From contig JBCFYV010002255.1 in the NCBI GenBank assembly GCA_039000515.1, positions 46,968,812 through 47,032,811 on the forward strand: a stretch of 64,000 bases of DNA, in the 5' to 3' direction. Of the stretch, positions 1-9,700 are shown piece by piece. This DNA is from Timema cristinae. Its lineage: Eukaryota; Arthropoda; Insecta; Phasmatodea; Timematidae. The notes under the pieces are model-generated. The model did no database searches. It saw only the letters and a program-made list of their open reading frames with translations, and had not been told where the DNA came from. Both the position numbers and the translations under genes were made by a program. Within the stretch, counting starts at the first letter, position 1. Every line of letters starts with the position of its first letter.

Positions 1-2332
1 TGACAGTGCTAACTGCTAGTTCCAGAGTCAACCAAACTGCGACCAGGTCACTGTCAGTGCTAACAGTTAGTTCCAGAGCCTACCTGTGACTAGGTCACTG
101 TCAGTGCTAACTGCAAGTTCCAGAGTCAACCATAACTGTGACAAATCACTGTCAGTGCTAAATGCTAGTTCCAGAGCCATAACTGTGACCAGGTCACTGT
201 CAATGCTAACTGCTAGTTCCCGAGCCATACTTGTGACCAGGTCATTGTCAGTGCTAACTGCTAGTTCCGGAGTCAGCCACCTGCGATCAGCTAACTGTCA
301 GTGCTAACTGCTAGTTCCAGAGTTAGCCATACTTGCGACCAGGTCACTGTCAGTACTAACAGCTAGTTCCAGAGCCATACTTGTGACCAGGTCACTGTCA
401 GTGCTAACAGCTAGTTCCAGAGTCAGCCATACCTGTGATTAGGTCACTGTCAGTGCTAACTGCTAGTTCCAGAGTCAGCCATACCTGCGACCAGGTCATT
501 GTCAGTGCTAACTGCTAGTTCAGTAGCCATACCTGTGACCAGGACCTGTCAGTGCTAACTGCTAGTTCCAGAGCCATACCTGTGACAAGATCACTGTCAG
601 TGCTAACTGCTAGTTCCAGAGCCATACCTGCGACCAGGTCAATGCAGTGCTAACTGCTAGTTCCAGAGTCAGCCATACCTGTGACCAGGTCACTGTCAGT
701 GCTAACTGCTAGTTCCAGAGTTAGCCATACTTGCACCAGGTCACTGTCAGTCTAACTGCTAGTTCAGAGTCCATACCTGTGACCAGGTCACTGTCAGTGC
801 TAACTGCTAGTTCCAGAGTTAGCCATACCTGTGACCAGGTCACTGTCAGTGCTAACTGCTAGTTCCAGAGTTAGCCATACTGTGACCAGTCACTGTCAGT
901 ACTAACTGCTAGTTCAGAGCCATACCTGTGACCAGGTCACTGTCACTGCTAACTGCTAGTTCCAGAGTTAGCCATACTTGCGACCAGGTCACAGTCAGTG
1001 CTAACTGCTAGTTCCAGAGCCATACTTGTGACCAGGTCATTGTCATTGCTAACTGCTAGTTCAGAGCCATACCTGTGACCAGGTCACTGTCAGTGCTAAC
1101 TGCTAGTTCTAGAGTTAGCCATACCTGCGATCAGGTAACTGTCAGTGCTAACTCCTAGTTCCAGAGTTAGCCATGCTTGCGACCAGGTCACTGTCATGCT
1201 AACTACTAGTTCCAGAGTCAGCCATACCTGCGATACAGGTCACTGTCAGTGCTAACTGCTAGTTCCAGAGTCAGACATACCTGTGACCAGGTCACTGTCA
1301 GTACTAACTGCTAGTTCCAGAGCCATACCTGCGACCAGGTCACTGTCAGTGCTAACTGCTAGTTCCAGAGTCAACCATACATGTGACCAGGTCACTGTCA
1401 GTGCAAAAACCTAGTTCCAGAGTCAGTCATACCTGTAACCAGATCACTGTCAGTGCTAACTGATAGTTCCAGACCCATACCTGTGACCAGGTCACTGTCA
1501 GTGCTAACTGCTAATTTCAGAGTCAACCATACATGTGACCAGATCACTGTCAGTGCTCACTGCTAGTTTCAGAGCCATACCTGTGACCAGGTCACTGTCA
1601 GTGCTAACTACTAGTTACATAGTCAACCATACCTGTGACCAGGTCAATGTCAGTGCTCACTGCTAGTTTCAGAGCCTACCTGTGACCAGATCGCTGTCAT
1701 TGCTAACTGCTAGTTCCCGAGTCAGCCATACCTGTGACCAGGTCGCTGTCATTGCTAACTGCTAATTACATAGTCAACCATACCTGTGACCAGATCACTG
1801 TCAGTGCTAACTGCTAGTTCCAGACCCATACCTGTGACCAGGTCACTGTCAGTGCTAACTGCTAGTTCCAGAGCCATACACGAGACGAGATCACTGTCAT
1901 TGCTAACTGCTAGTTTCATAGCCATGTCTGTGACCAGGTCAGTGTCAGTGCTAACTGCTAGTTCCAGAGTCAGCCATACCTGCGACCAGGTCACTGTAAG
2001 TGCTAACTGCTAGTTCCAGAGCCATACACGAGACGAGATCACTGCCATTGCTAACTGCTAGTTTCATAGCCATACCTGTGACCAGGTCACTGTCAGTGCT
2101 AACTGCTAGTTCCAGAGCCATACACGAGACGAGATCACTGTCATTGCTAACTGCTAGTTCCAGACCCATACCTGTGACCAGGTCACTGTCAGTGCTAACT
2201 GCTAGTTCCAGAGCCATACACGAGACGAGATCACTGTCATTGCTAACTGCTAGTTTCATAGCCATGTCTGTGACCAGGTCAGTGTCAGTGCTAACTGCTA
2301 GTTCCCGAGTCAGCCATACCTGTGACTAGGTC
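1..2332. repeat. Satellite array, left block (48/52-bp units)
   Basis: Head-to-tail repeats built on GACCAGGTCACTGTCAGTGC, then TAACTGCTAGTTCCAGAG, then CCATACCTGT. Two unit lengths are interspersed: 48 bp, and 52 bp with an extra TCAG or TTAG before CCATACC. The 48-bp form is a multiple of three, which creates long spurious reading frames with 16-residue periods on both strands. The array runs off the left window edge and continues after the inserted element at 14,120. Single-base losses are common, notably at 530-900. No gene seen. Confidence 0.97.
2327..2332. other. Left target-site duplication (TAGGTC)
   Basis: The six bases before the element are TAGGTC. The six after it (14,120-14,125) are CAGGTC. 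Removing the element and one copy restores an in-phase satellite unit. The single T/C difference is also seen between ordinary satellite units (GACTAGGTC versus GACCAGGTC). A 6-bp duplication is the size known for Polinton/Maverick elements. Confidence 0.75.
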
Positions 2333-3262
2333 AGTAAGTAAGAAATGCAGTTACGGGGACACACCCATTAATCATGATTTTAATGGATCCTGAGATGACA
2401 GGATAGGCATGTGGGATGGGGGAGGGTGGGGGAGAATGGGGAGGGTTGGAGCCCTCGATGTTTGGTGAGGGGGTGGAGGGGGTGGAGGGGGGACGAATAT
2501 TTTTTTGGACGAGGACTGTGATCTCCAGGAGAGGTGAGGGGTGGAGGGAGGGACACGAGGACACAACTGTTTCTGTGGGGGTGGTGGGTTGAAGCATCAG
2601 GTTGGCTGAGAGGGGGCGAGGGGAGACTGCAAATGCGGGTTCAGGTTGTCTCACGGCCTGGGTCGGGTCTCGAAGTATCCACTCTACCTTCACGCAAATG
2701 CGGGTTCAGGTTGTCTCACGGCCTGGGTAGGGTCTCGATGTATCCACTCTACCTTCACGCAAATGCGGGTTCAGGTTGTCTCACGGCCTGGACTACTCTA
2801 CCTCACGCAAATGCGGGTTCAGTTGTCTCACGGCCTGGCGGATCCACTCTACCTCCACGCAAATGCGGGTTCAGGTTGTCTCACGGCCTGGGTCGGGTCT
2901 CGATGTATCCACTCTACCTTCACGCAAATGCGGGTTCAGGTTGTCTCACGGCCTGGTCTACTCTACCTCCACGCGAATGCGGGTTCACTTCCCAAGGGTT
3001 GTTTCGAGAGAGGTGAGTGTTCATCGGTGTGATGACAGCTACGGGTCTCGAAGTATCCACTCTACCTTCACGCAAATGCGGGTTCACTTCCCAAGGGTTG
3101 TCTCGAGAGAGGTGAGTGTTCATCGGTGTGATGACAGCTACGGGTCTCGAAGTATCCACTCTACCTTCACGCAAATGCGGGTTCACTTCCCCGGGAGGGC
3201 AGCTCATGGACAAGTATATTCTCCCTCAAACCCTGATGGTCAAGGATATGACAAGTATTATT
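2333..3262 (+). repeat. Left terminal inverted repeat (~930 bp)
   Basis: Matches the reverse complement of 13,521-14,119. The outer ~300 bp are G-rich and differ by only a few substitutions and one-base indels. The inner part contains tandem subrepeats in different copy number from the right end, which explains the length difference. Similarity ends at GGATATGACAAGTATTATTC. Confidence 0.93.
2633..3190 (+). repeat. Subrepeats inside left TIR (65 bp and ~107 bp units)
   Basis: About six units of a 65-bp repeat beginning ACGCAAATGCGGGTTCAGG and containing TCTCACGGCCTGGGTC are followed by two longer units ending in GTTCACTTCC. The right TIR has only about two plus one. The block reads open in several frames on both strands only because of its periodicity. 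Part of the unit (CCACTCTACCTTCACGC through GGGTTCACTTCC) resembles the body of SINEs elsewhere in the window. Confidence 0.9.
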
Positions 3263-3900
3263 CACCTAGTATATTCTTAATATTCAGTACAAAATTCTCT
3301 CTCTCTCTCTTTCATGCATAGTCTTAGCCTATCAACATACGCATACATATAGTCTTTTCAATCCCTCTCTCTCTCCCTGACAAAAGATTAGGAATTAAGG
3401 TTAAATATCTTCTGTATGTTTGCAATCCTTAGTTCTGCTCAAGATGATTGCCAAAACACCCTGATGGTCTGACTTCAATCCTCGGTCCTGGGAATTAAGG
3501 TTAAATATTACATTGATACATATTTTCAGTACAAAATTCTCACTCTCTCAAAGTCTTAGTCTTTTCGGTATGGGGGAGGGTTGATGGAGCACCTGGGTGA
3601 GGGGTGGAGGGGGAGACTATTTTTTAAGGGTTATCCTCTCTCTCTCTCTTCCATCATCGTGATGTAGTAGGGTTTGGGAGGGCAGCTTGGGATATGACAA
3701 GTATATTCTCTCTCTCTCAAACCCTGACGGTCAAGATTGGGAATTAAGGATATGACAAGTATTATTCTCCCTCCCTAAATAAATAGTACAGTTTTTTTTA
3801 AACCTAGTATATTCTTAATATTACATTGATACAAATATATTCAGTACAAAATTCTCTCTCAAAGTCTTAGTCTTTTCAACATACACATACGTATAGTCTT
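3263..3900. other. Left subterminal region, no gene
   Basis: Low-complexity CT-rich DNA with imperfect echoes of the TIR inner end: GATATGACAAGTAT recurs near 3,695 and 3,752. A ~65-bp segment at 3,420-3,490 recurs at 4,928-4,990. No coding region is supported. Confidence 0.7.
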
Positions 3901-4449
3901 TCACCACTTGAAAAGTTTGTATTTGTCGTCGCCTAGATGGATCAGTCCGCTTTGCGACGCGTTAAACCGACTTCTGTATCTCGCGCCAAAGTTTTTACCT
4001 GGAAGACGCACTTTGCCCACATAGTCCAGCGTCACGATGTTCGGCTCGTCCTCCGGCTCGCTGATCTCTTCGTCTCCTTCCAGGCGACGAACGTTGTAGG
4101 CCCGATACTTTTCGAGTTCAGAGATGCTTTTGACACGGTCGAGTTCCTCCCGCTCGATCCGATCCAGCTCGATGCACAAAGCGTCTTCGTCGAGCAGGGG
4201 AGCGTCTTCGCTGAGAATTTGTGACTCGTCCCCTTCCTTCAGCTTGTAGACGGCACATGATGTTGAACAGTTCTCGACGGACTGACTCGCCTCGTACATT
4301 CCCGGATTATGGCATCCGAGCCAGTGCACCGAAGAGTCGCAACACTCGCTGTAACCCTTCTCGGCTCTCGCGATGTAGTATTCCAAGCTGTTGTCTGAGA
4401 TCTTAATTTCACTCATGTCCTCCAGACGATAACCCAACCGTCTAAACAT
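3901..4449 (-). CDS. 182-residue acidic Cys-rich protein, unknown
   Basis: Intact frame ending KYKLFKW at TGA (3,901-3,903). I do not recognise the family. Cysteines at residues 36, 37, 46, 61 and 65 with histidines 42 and 47 could form a small metal-binding or disulphide module (CCDSSVHWLGCH). Residues ~86-127 are strongly charged with heptad-like spacing, suggesting a helical or coiled region, and the C-terminal 40 residues are basic and aromatic. There is no signal peptide or membrane segment. It is the last minus-strand gene of the element, downstream of the polymerase. The frame is GC-richer than its surroundings, and a TATA box lies 41 bases upstream of the ATG, supporting a real gene. 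If transcription starts at the TCATT at 4,458-4,454 the leader to Met1 would be only ~7 nt, so Met12 is an alternative start. A replication accessory protein such as a terminal protein is possible but is only inference. Confidence 0.7.
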   Translation of the reverse strand: MFRRLGYRLEDMSEIKISDNSLEYYIARAEKGYSECCDSSVHWLGCHNPGMYEASQSVENCSTSCAVYKLKEGDESQILSEDAPLLDEDALCIELDRIEREELDRVKSISELEKYRAYNVRRLEGDEEISEPEDEPNIVTLDYVGKVRLPGKNFGARYRSRFNASQSGLIHLGDDKYKLFKW

Positions 4450-4453
4450 TTCG

Positions 4454-4490
4454 AATGAGATGCGTCTCCCTACCTCCCGGTCGCTTTATA
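4454..4490 (-). promoter_or_regulatory. TATA + TCATT core promoter of the 182-residue gene
   Basis: On the minus strand TATAAA (4,490-4,485) is followed 34 bases later by the A of TCATT (4,458-4,454), an arthropod-type initiator. The ATG follows at 4,449. The same arrangement precedes the 105-residue gene. Confidence 0.55.
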
Positions 4491-4544
4491 TGCTCGGGAT
4501 GGAGGGGGAACATACCCTCACCCCCCTCTATATCCTTCGCATCG

Positions 4545-4645
4545 ATCCAGCCTGGCGGATCCCCTCTACCTTCACACAAATGCGGGTTCACTTCCTCAAA
4601 CCCTGATGGTCAAGGATATGACAAGTATTATTCACCTCGTGTGTA
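4545..4645 (+). repeat. Displaced copy of TIR inner sequence
   Basis: CCTCTACCTTCACACAAATG, GGGTTCACTTCC, then CAAACCCTGATGGTCAAGG and GATATGACAAGTATTATTC repeat the inner end of the left TIR (3,160-3,262) with a short internal deletion. It shows that the ends have rearranged or duplicated inward. Confidence 0.85.
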
Positions 4646-4783
4646 TGTATGTATGTGTATGTGTATGTTGTGAATAGTTTTTTTAAATGATGGATTCTAT
4701 TCTCGAAATGGTAGTAAAATGTATCATGGATTGGGATCCTGGGTAGTATGCAAGGTTAGAACCCCCTGCCAGTGCACCGCGGA

Positions 4784-4918
4784 TTAGGAACTCGCATTCA
4801 CTTTCAGTACGTCCTGGATCTCCACGTCATCGTCATTCATGAATAAAAAATCCCGTAACTGTGAGAAATCTCCAGCCGTATGACATGAGAGGACGTGTCG
4901 GTTTAATTCCTGCGTCAT
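4784..4918 (-). CDS. Possible 44-residue ORF
   Basis: A minus-strand frame from ATG at 4,918 to TAA at 4,784-4,786, starting MTQELNRHVL and ending QDVLKVNASS, with an acidic NDDDVEIQDV segment. It is GC-richer than the flanks and lies just upstream of the 182-residue gene on the same strand. No family is recognised and no TATA box is obvious. It could be a small gene, an exon of the downstream gene, or chance. The 65 bp upstream (4,928-4,990) is a repeat shared with 3,420-3,490. Confidence 0.3.
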   Translation of the reverse strand: MTQELNRHVLSCHTAGDFSQLRDFLFMNDDDVEIQDVLKVNASS

Positions 4919-4989
4919 ATTGGACTTCACAATCCTTAGTCCCGCTCAAGATGATTGCCAAACATCCTGATGGTCTGACTTCAATTCTC

Positions 4990-5185
4990 GTATGTGTGTA
5001 TGCGTGTTAGGATAGTCGTACTTAATCTAAGTCAATAATCATTGAAATGATTTCAGGTTAAATGTGAATAGTTACAGCCTATCTCTATCTTGAATGAGTA
5101 TGGTGTGTGTGTGTGTGTGTTAGGATAACCGTACTTAATCTAAGTCAATAATCTGTATGTATGTGTGTATGCGTGTTAGGATAGC
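4990..5185 (-). repeat. Inverted subterminal repeats (left side)
   Basis: TTAGGATAGTCGTACTTAAT followed by CTAAGTCAATAATC and GGTTAAATGTGAATAGTTA is repeated two to three times. It is the inverse of the three units at 11,346-11,620. With (TG)n runs these extend the inverted similarity of the element well inside the TIRs. Confidence 0.85.
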
Positions 5186-5204
5186 CGTACTTAATCATTG
5201 ACTA

Positions 5205-5440
5205 ACAGTATGAAGTAGAATCAGATTGAAGATAAGCACTCTAACAATATGAAGTAGGATCAGATTGGAGACAAGCACTCTAACAGTATGAAGTAGAATC
5301 AGATTGGAGACAAGCACTCTAACAGTATGAAGTAGGAACAGATTGGAGACAAGCACTCTAACAATATGAAGTAGAATCAGATTGGAGACAAGTACTCTAA
5401 CAGTATGAAGTAGGAACAGATTGGAGACAGGCACTCTAAT
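5205..5440 (+). repeat. 39-40-bp tandem repeat (x6)
   Basis: Six units containing GCACTCTAACAGTATGAAGT and CAGATTGGAGACAA. The minus strand reads open through it because of periodicity. It is not regarded as coding. Confidence 0.93.
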
Positions 5441-5689
5441 TAGTGTCTGTATGTAGTGTTGATAGTATCCGTAAGGGTTGGTAACTGTCAGCTAATAGTA
5501 GCTAGTATACGAGTTGTGGTAACTGACAGCTAGTGTAGATCATAGGAAACAACCTAATGGAACAGCTACTGATCTAGAGATCCTTGGAGCATGTGATGGG
5601 GTGATGGGTTGGTGCGGAGCAGCTGACCTTCGGGGTTGTCTCTCGTACGGGCTGGCGTTTTTTCTCCCGTCCATCAATGACTCATGGTC

Positions 5690-5780
5690 ATTCATCATGG
5701 GTACGGGGCGAATCCTGGATAACTCAGCGGTAAGAGCATGAGCTGAGTCCGACCTTCCAATAAGAATTCTAGATATGTTT
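5690..5780 (+). repeat. tRNA-like A-box fragment
   Basis: TAACTCAGCGGTAAGAGC resembles a tRNA/SINE A box. No B box follows at the right distance, so it is a fragment and not a tRNA gene. The rest of 5,441-5,848 holds nothing I can identify. Confidence 0.35.
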
Positions 5781-5848
5781 TTGTTCACGTCCCTCTTTAC
5801 ACACCATATTTCTTACTGACAGCTCGTATACGATAGGAGTGTAGGTGA

Positions 5849-5999
5849 CAGAGGTTCTTCTTCATTGCGAGCATTTTAACGGTGGAGGCCTGGCATTCCT
5901 CGGTGAGGGAAGGTTTGTGGCGGGACCGAGGATTGAACCCCGGCCGTCAGCATAGAAGTCTGACACCTTACACCTAGACCATCAGCTCACCCCGGTAAC
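5849..5999 (-). repeat. tRNA-derived SINE, family 1, inside the element
   Basis: On the minus strand an A-box-like GGTCTAGGTGTAAGG is followed by GGGGTTCAATCCTCGG (B box), then a body with GAATGCCAGGCCTCCACCGT. It matches the fuller copy at 55,325-55,646. It is nested in the transposon, so the SINE family was active after, or within, the element lineage. Confidence 0.8.
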
Positions 6000-6520
6000 G
6001 CGTATGATGATGGTATAATGTTAGTTCTGCGGTATTAGTTAATAATCTTTTAAAATCTTTAAAAAAGATTTGTTACATCATTAATTGTCAATACAAGGTT
6101 CGAACCAGCTTAACACTTAAGATTTATTAGACACAAATACAGTTTAAATCAATTAGAACTTTCATCTACGATATCTAAACATTACTAGACTATTATTTAT
6201 CATCATGCACGTCAAAGTTTAAAGGTGGTTGCTTAGAGTTCAGTCATTATTATCTTTAAAAAAAACACAGGCAAAGTTCAGTCATTTATTAGCTTAGTAC
6301 CGTAAGTTCAACCATTAATTACCTTAAAAAAAACATACAGTCAATTAGCCTTTCATTAATTCTTTTACAAGATTCATAGATTTAAAAACACTAGATAACA
6401 AGTTATAATTCTTGAAATTGTTTTTATTTAATGAATATAAAGATTTAAAACACATGATACATACTAAATTAGTTGGGTTTTTTTCCACAAGTTATAGTTC
6501 TTGAAATTATACATTAACAC
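6000..6520. other. AT-rich subterminal DNA, no gene
   Basis: AT-rich with runs of A. Segment 6,076-6,110 (TTACATCATTAATTG with AATACAAGGTTCGAACC) is the inverse of 11,185-11,222 and related to 13,325-13,357, again part of the internal inverted repeats. No coding potential seen. Confidence 0.7.
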
Positions 6521-6690
6521 TAATCACTTACACTATAGAGTACAGGACGTGAATATTTTTTTTTTTAGTTTTAATCACTTACACTACAGAACATGAATAT
6601 TTATTCATTAACACTATAGAGTACATGACGTGAATATTTTTTTAATCACTTACAGTATAGGTATAGTTCTAATCACTTATGATTTTTTTC
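6521..6690. repeat. ~65-bp repeats 3' of the polymerase gene
   Basis: Three to four degenerate copies of AATCACTTACACTATAGAG followed by GTACATGACGTGAATATTT. On the minus strand each carries GTAAGTGATT, another splice-donor-like word. Confidence 0.8.
6600..6605 (-). terminator. Polyadenylation signal for the polymerase
   Basis: AATAAA on the minus strand, about 104 bases past the polymerase stop codon and within the AT-rich repeat block. A reasonable position for 3'-end formation. Confidence 0.45.
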
Positions 6691-6708
6691 ACATAGACGC
6701 ACTGTTCA

Positions 6709-9700
6709 CTATAGAGTTGACGGTCTGATTGAGTAATGGGACCATGGAAGAGTATTGACAGTTCCTGGTACTCTATATCTTTTGTCGTCGATAGAGCATA
6801 GAGCGACCCTATTGAATTTTTGTGTGTAAAGTTTGAATCCTACATCTCTTATTGAACGAGCCTCTCTCATGACTATCGTCTCATCTGTCAAACAATTACG
6901 ATAATCCTCTAATGAAAGCGTTCTTAACGCGCTACTCTTCACCCCTTTAGCCTTGAGAGTCTCCCCAACTCCTTGTACCGAGAATGAATAGAGTTTAGGA
7001 CGTAAACCAATGAACTCAGTGATGATCTGACCTCGAGTCTCGTCTTTTAGTTTACCGAGCACCCCTTTATTTACTACGGGCATCCTGTAAACATTGTCTT
7101 GTCCGTAGGTGGAGGTGTCCAGGTACTCATTAGCTAACAGGGCGAGTCTCTGGTATGCATCTTCAACAGTCATGTAGTAGAGAATTGAGTCTGTATCAGT
7201 GTATTGAAGTTTTAACGTACCTTGGGGAAAGGCGGGGATCATAACCTGGTAATGCAGACCGTACATGACTACCTTCGAGATTTCCAAAATGGCGAATCCC
7301 GCATAGATTGGCATATCAAAGTAAATCTCTTGCGGTTCCATCTCGATGATGACTAGGTTTTCTGACACTATCGAGCGGTTTTTAAAGTTAGGACTGGCTA
7401 TGAGGTTACCCGCTCCAAATTTCCCATCCCACCTGGTAGCTATCTTTATTGTACGGTAAACCCTCTTGTTAGATATGAGGCGGCTGAATGCGGCATTGTT
7501 CATCAGTTTGAAAAACATGTTTTCAAATTGATTACTCGCTTTACTCCTCATTTCCGCGTTCAACCTGATATACGGAGCCATCCACGGTGCTTTCTTGAAA
7601 CTGAGAACACGGTGAACTCTCGTCAGTTTCAACCCGTTCGCTAAACACAGCTTTAGATGATGGTAGTGAATGACGTACCCCGTCTTATCAGCTAAAGTTG
7701 TTAACAGTTTCTCCTGTTTCCCTACGGGTGGAATCCCTTTCTCAGGACAGAACGGCAAGTCAGAATGAGCGTCGTGCCTATCTTGCGGGTATTCAAGATC
7801 TACCTGCAAGATATAGCCCGTATCCGCATCGTCCTCTACTTTTAGCACGTCCAATCGAGCAATTTCGTCATCTTCGAGCCACCTGAACTCTCCATAGGGA
7901 AGTGAGGACAGCATACTAAATGAATAGAGTCCATTCACGTCTAGATAGACAATGTAGGACTCGGGCTTGAAAGGATCAAACGTGTCCATATAGCGATTAT
8001 TCGCTACAGCGTGACGATTAGCCACAAAACATATCCCTCCGCGGATAGCCCCCTCAATGAATTGATGAGTGTCCACATCATCGATTAATTCGAGCCGTAC
8101 CCGGGTTATTCTCAATAGAGCCTGGTACGCTAGACTGGGAGCTGTAAGGGACCATCCAGGATCTAGCCTATACGTCTTCATGCAGAGATCACGAAAGTTC
8201 TCAAATACGTCCCCTAGTAAAGTTACGTCCGTGTACAGGTATAGGTTCGAATAGTCCCAAAGATTCTTACATTCGAATACTCGCCAAACCTCACAGGCGT
8301 GATCATAGTCTTCCTGGGAGATATGACTATCCGTGAGCGCATTGTAAAATTTATCTTTGCTCGGTAACTGAGTCTCGTCTAGCCGCTCGAAAGAATCAAT
8401 ATAATCATAGGGGAACACTCCTTTTCGTGTGACTAATTTGAAGCGTTCATCCTCGGGATGACACTTACGGGTGATTTTAAGTTGCCCGGGTTCGAGGTAA
8501 GATACGCATTTCTCTAGGGAAGTACATAGAAAACTGAAACTATCTATAATTTTAATTGTGATCCCTCGAAACCCGCACCAAATATATTTCATGATTACTT
8601 TGAATCTTCCCATTGTCTCTCCAATAACTCTGACTTGTCCCGGATTGATGAGAACGCTCTCTCCCGTGAACGGATCAGTTTCTCTACGTTCAACGAGTGA
8701 TTCTAGAAGGAAAAAATTATCGTAGCAACGCGCGTTATGGATTACTACGCTCAGGTGACTCGGGTTCTTGTAATTAATATTACACCCTGCGTGACTACTC
8801 CCACGATAAAGTCCAGTCAAGTGACAATGATCCATAACCCGAATATCATCATTCTTGTAGGGCTTCTCGCATATATGGCAATGAGAGGCTGTATTATGAG
8901 CGTCTCTTTGAGCAGGAGTTAACGGTTTCATCGGTACAACGGTACTATAGTACTCTAGTACACGCTTCGCAGTATCTACGAGCGCCTCAACAAATTGGTC
9001 AGTACAATCTTTTCCCGTAAAATGACGGTACTCTGAGAGACTATCGTCAAAATTACATTTAACGTACATTCCTACAGAATAAGCTACATGACGCTGAACA
9101 TTCTCAGTATATGAAAATTTCGGGTCGGGATCACTCGTCTCTATAGGCATAAGTAGGCTCTCCAGGTCTGCATATACGATAAATCCTGTTTTCTCCTGCT
9201 GCTTATACTGAGTGAACGTGAGGAATTTATCCTGCCCTTGAGGGAATGTACTCCTTACCGCATCGAATTTTATACATGCCTCTTTATGTTTTGTGAGTTT
9301 GTTTTCAGTCAAAAAAGCGGACAGGCATCTATCACAAAAGTATCTGCGTCCTCTGTTAGACGGTAGTTGAGGGTTTATTAACCGTGACAGATTTTTAATC
9401 CAGCTGAAATGATAAGTTTCTGTCCCGTGTACTCTTATCATGAATAAATGAACATGTCTAGCACGCTCTTTAGCACTGACATGTACGGGAACAATTACTA
9501 GTTTTTTAGAGGTGTCAGCTGTGTCAATATAAGAGTCACTCCCATCATGCTTTGCAGTGTACACATTTATAGATATATCGTTAAGCTTTTCAAAAGGCTC
9601 GATATATCTCATTTGGAAAGGGAGAGGGATCCCGTCTAGATTCAACACGTCTCGAAAATTAGGGTAAGAGGATAAACGTTGAGCTCTCCCTGTCGGTTCA

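Noticed and set aside
1755..2329. Long frames on both strands encoding 16-residue repeats
   Set aside because: They are the 48-bp satellite translated. Neighbouring 52-bp units break the frame, and similar frames occur throughout both blocks.
1..2332. Regularly spaced repeats considered as a CRISPR array
   Set aside because: There are no unique spacers, units are head-to-tail, and the context is eukaryotic.
2534..3321. Plus- and minus-strand frames in the left TIR
   Set aside because: Periodic subrepeats; mirrored frames appear in the right TIR, and copy number differs between ends.
5195..5434. Minus-strand 79-residue frame (SNLILLHTVRVL repeats)
   Set aside because: Translation of a 39-40-bp tandem repeat.
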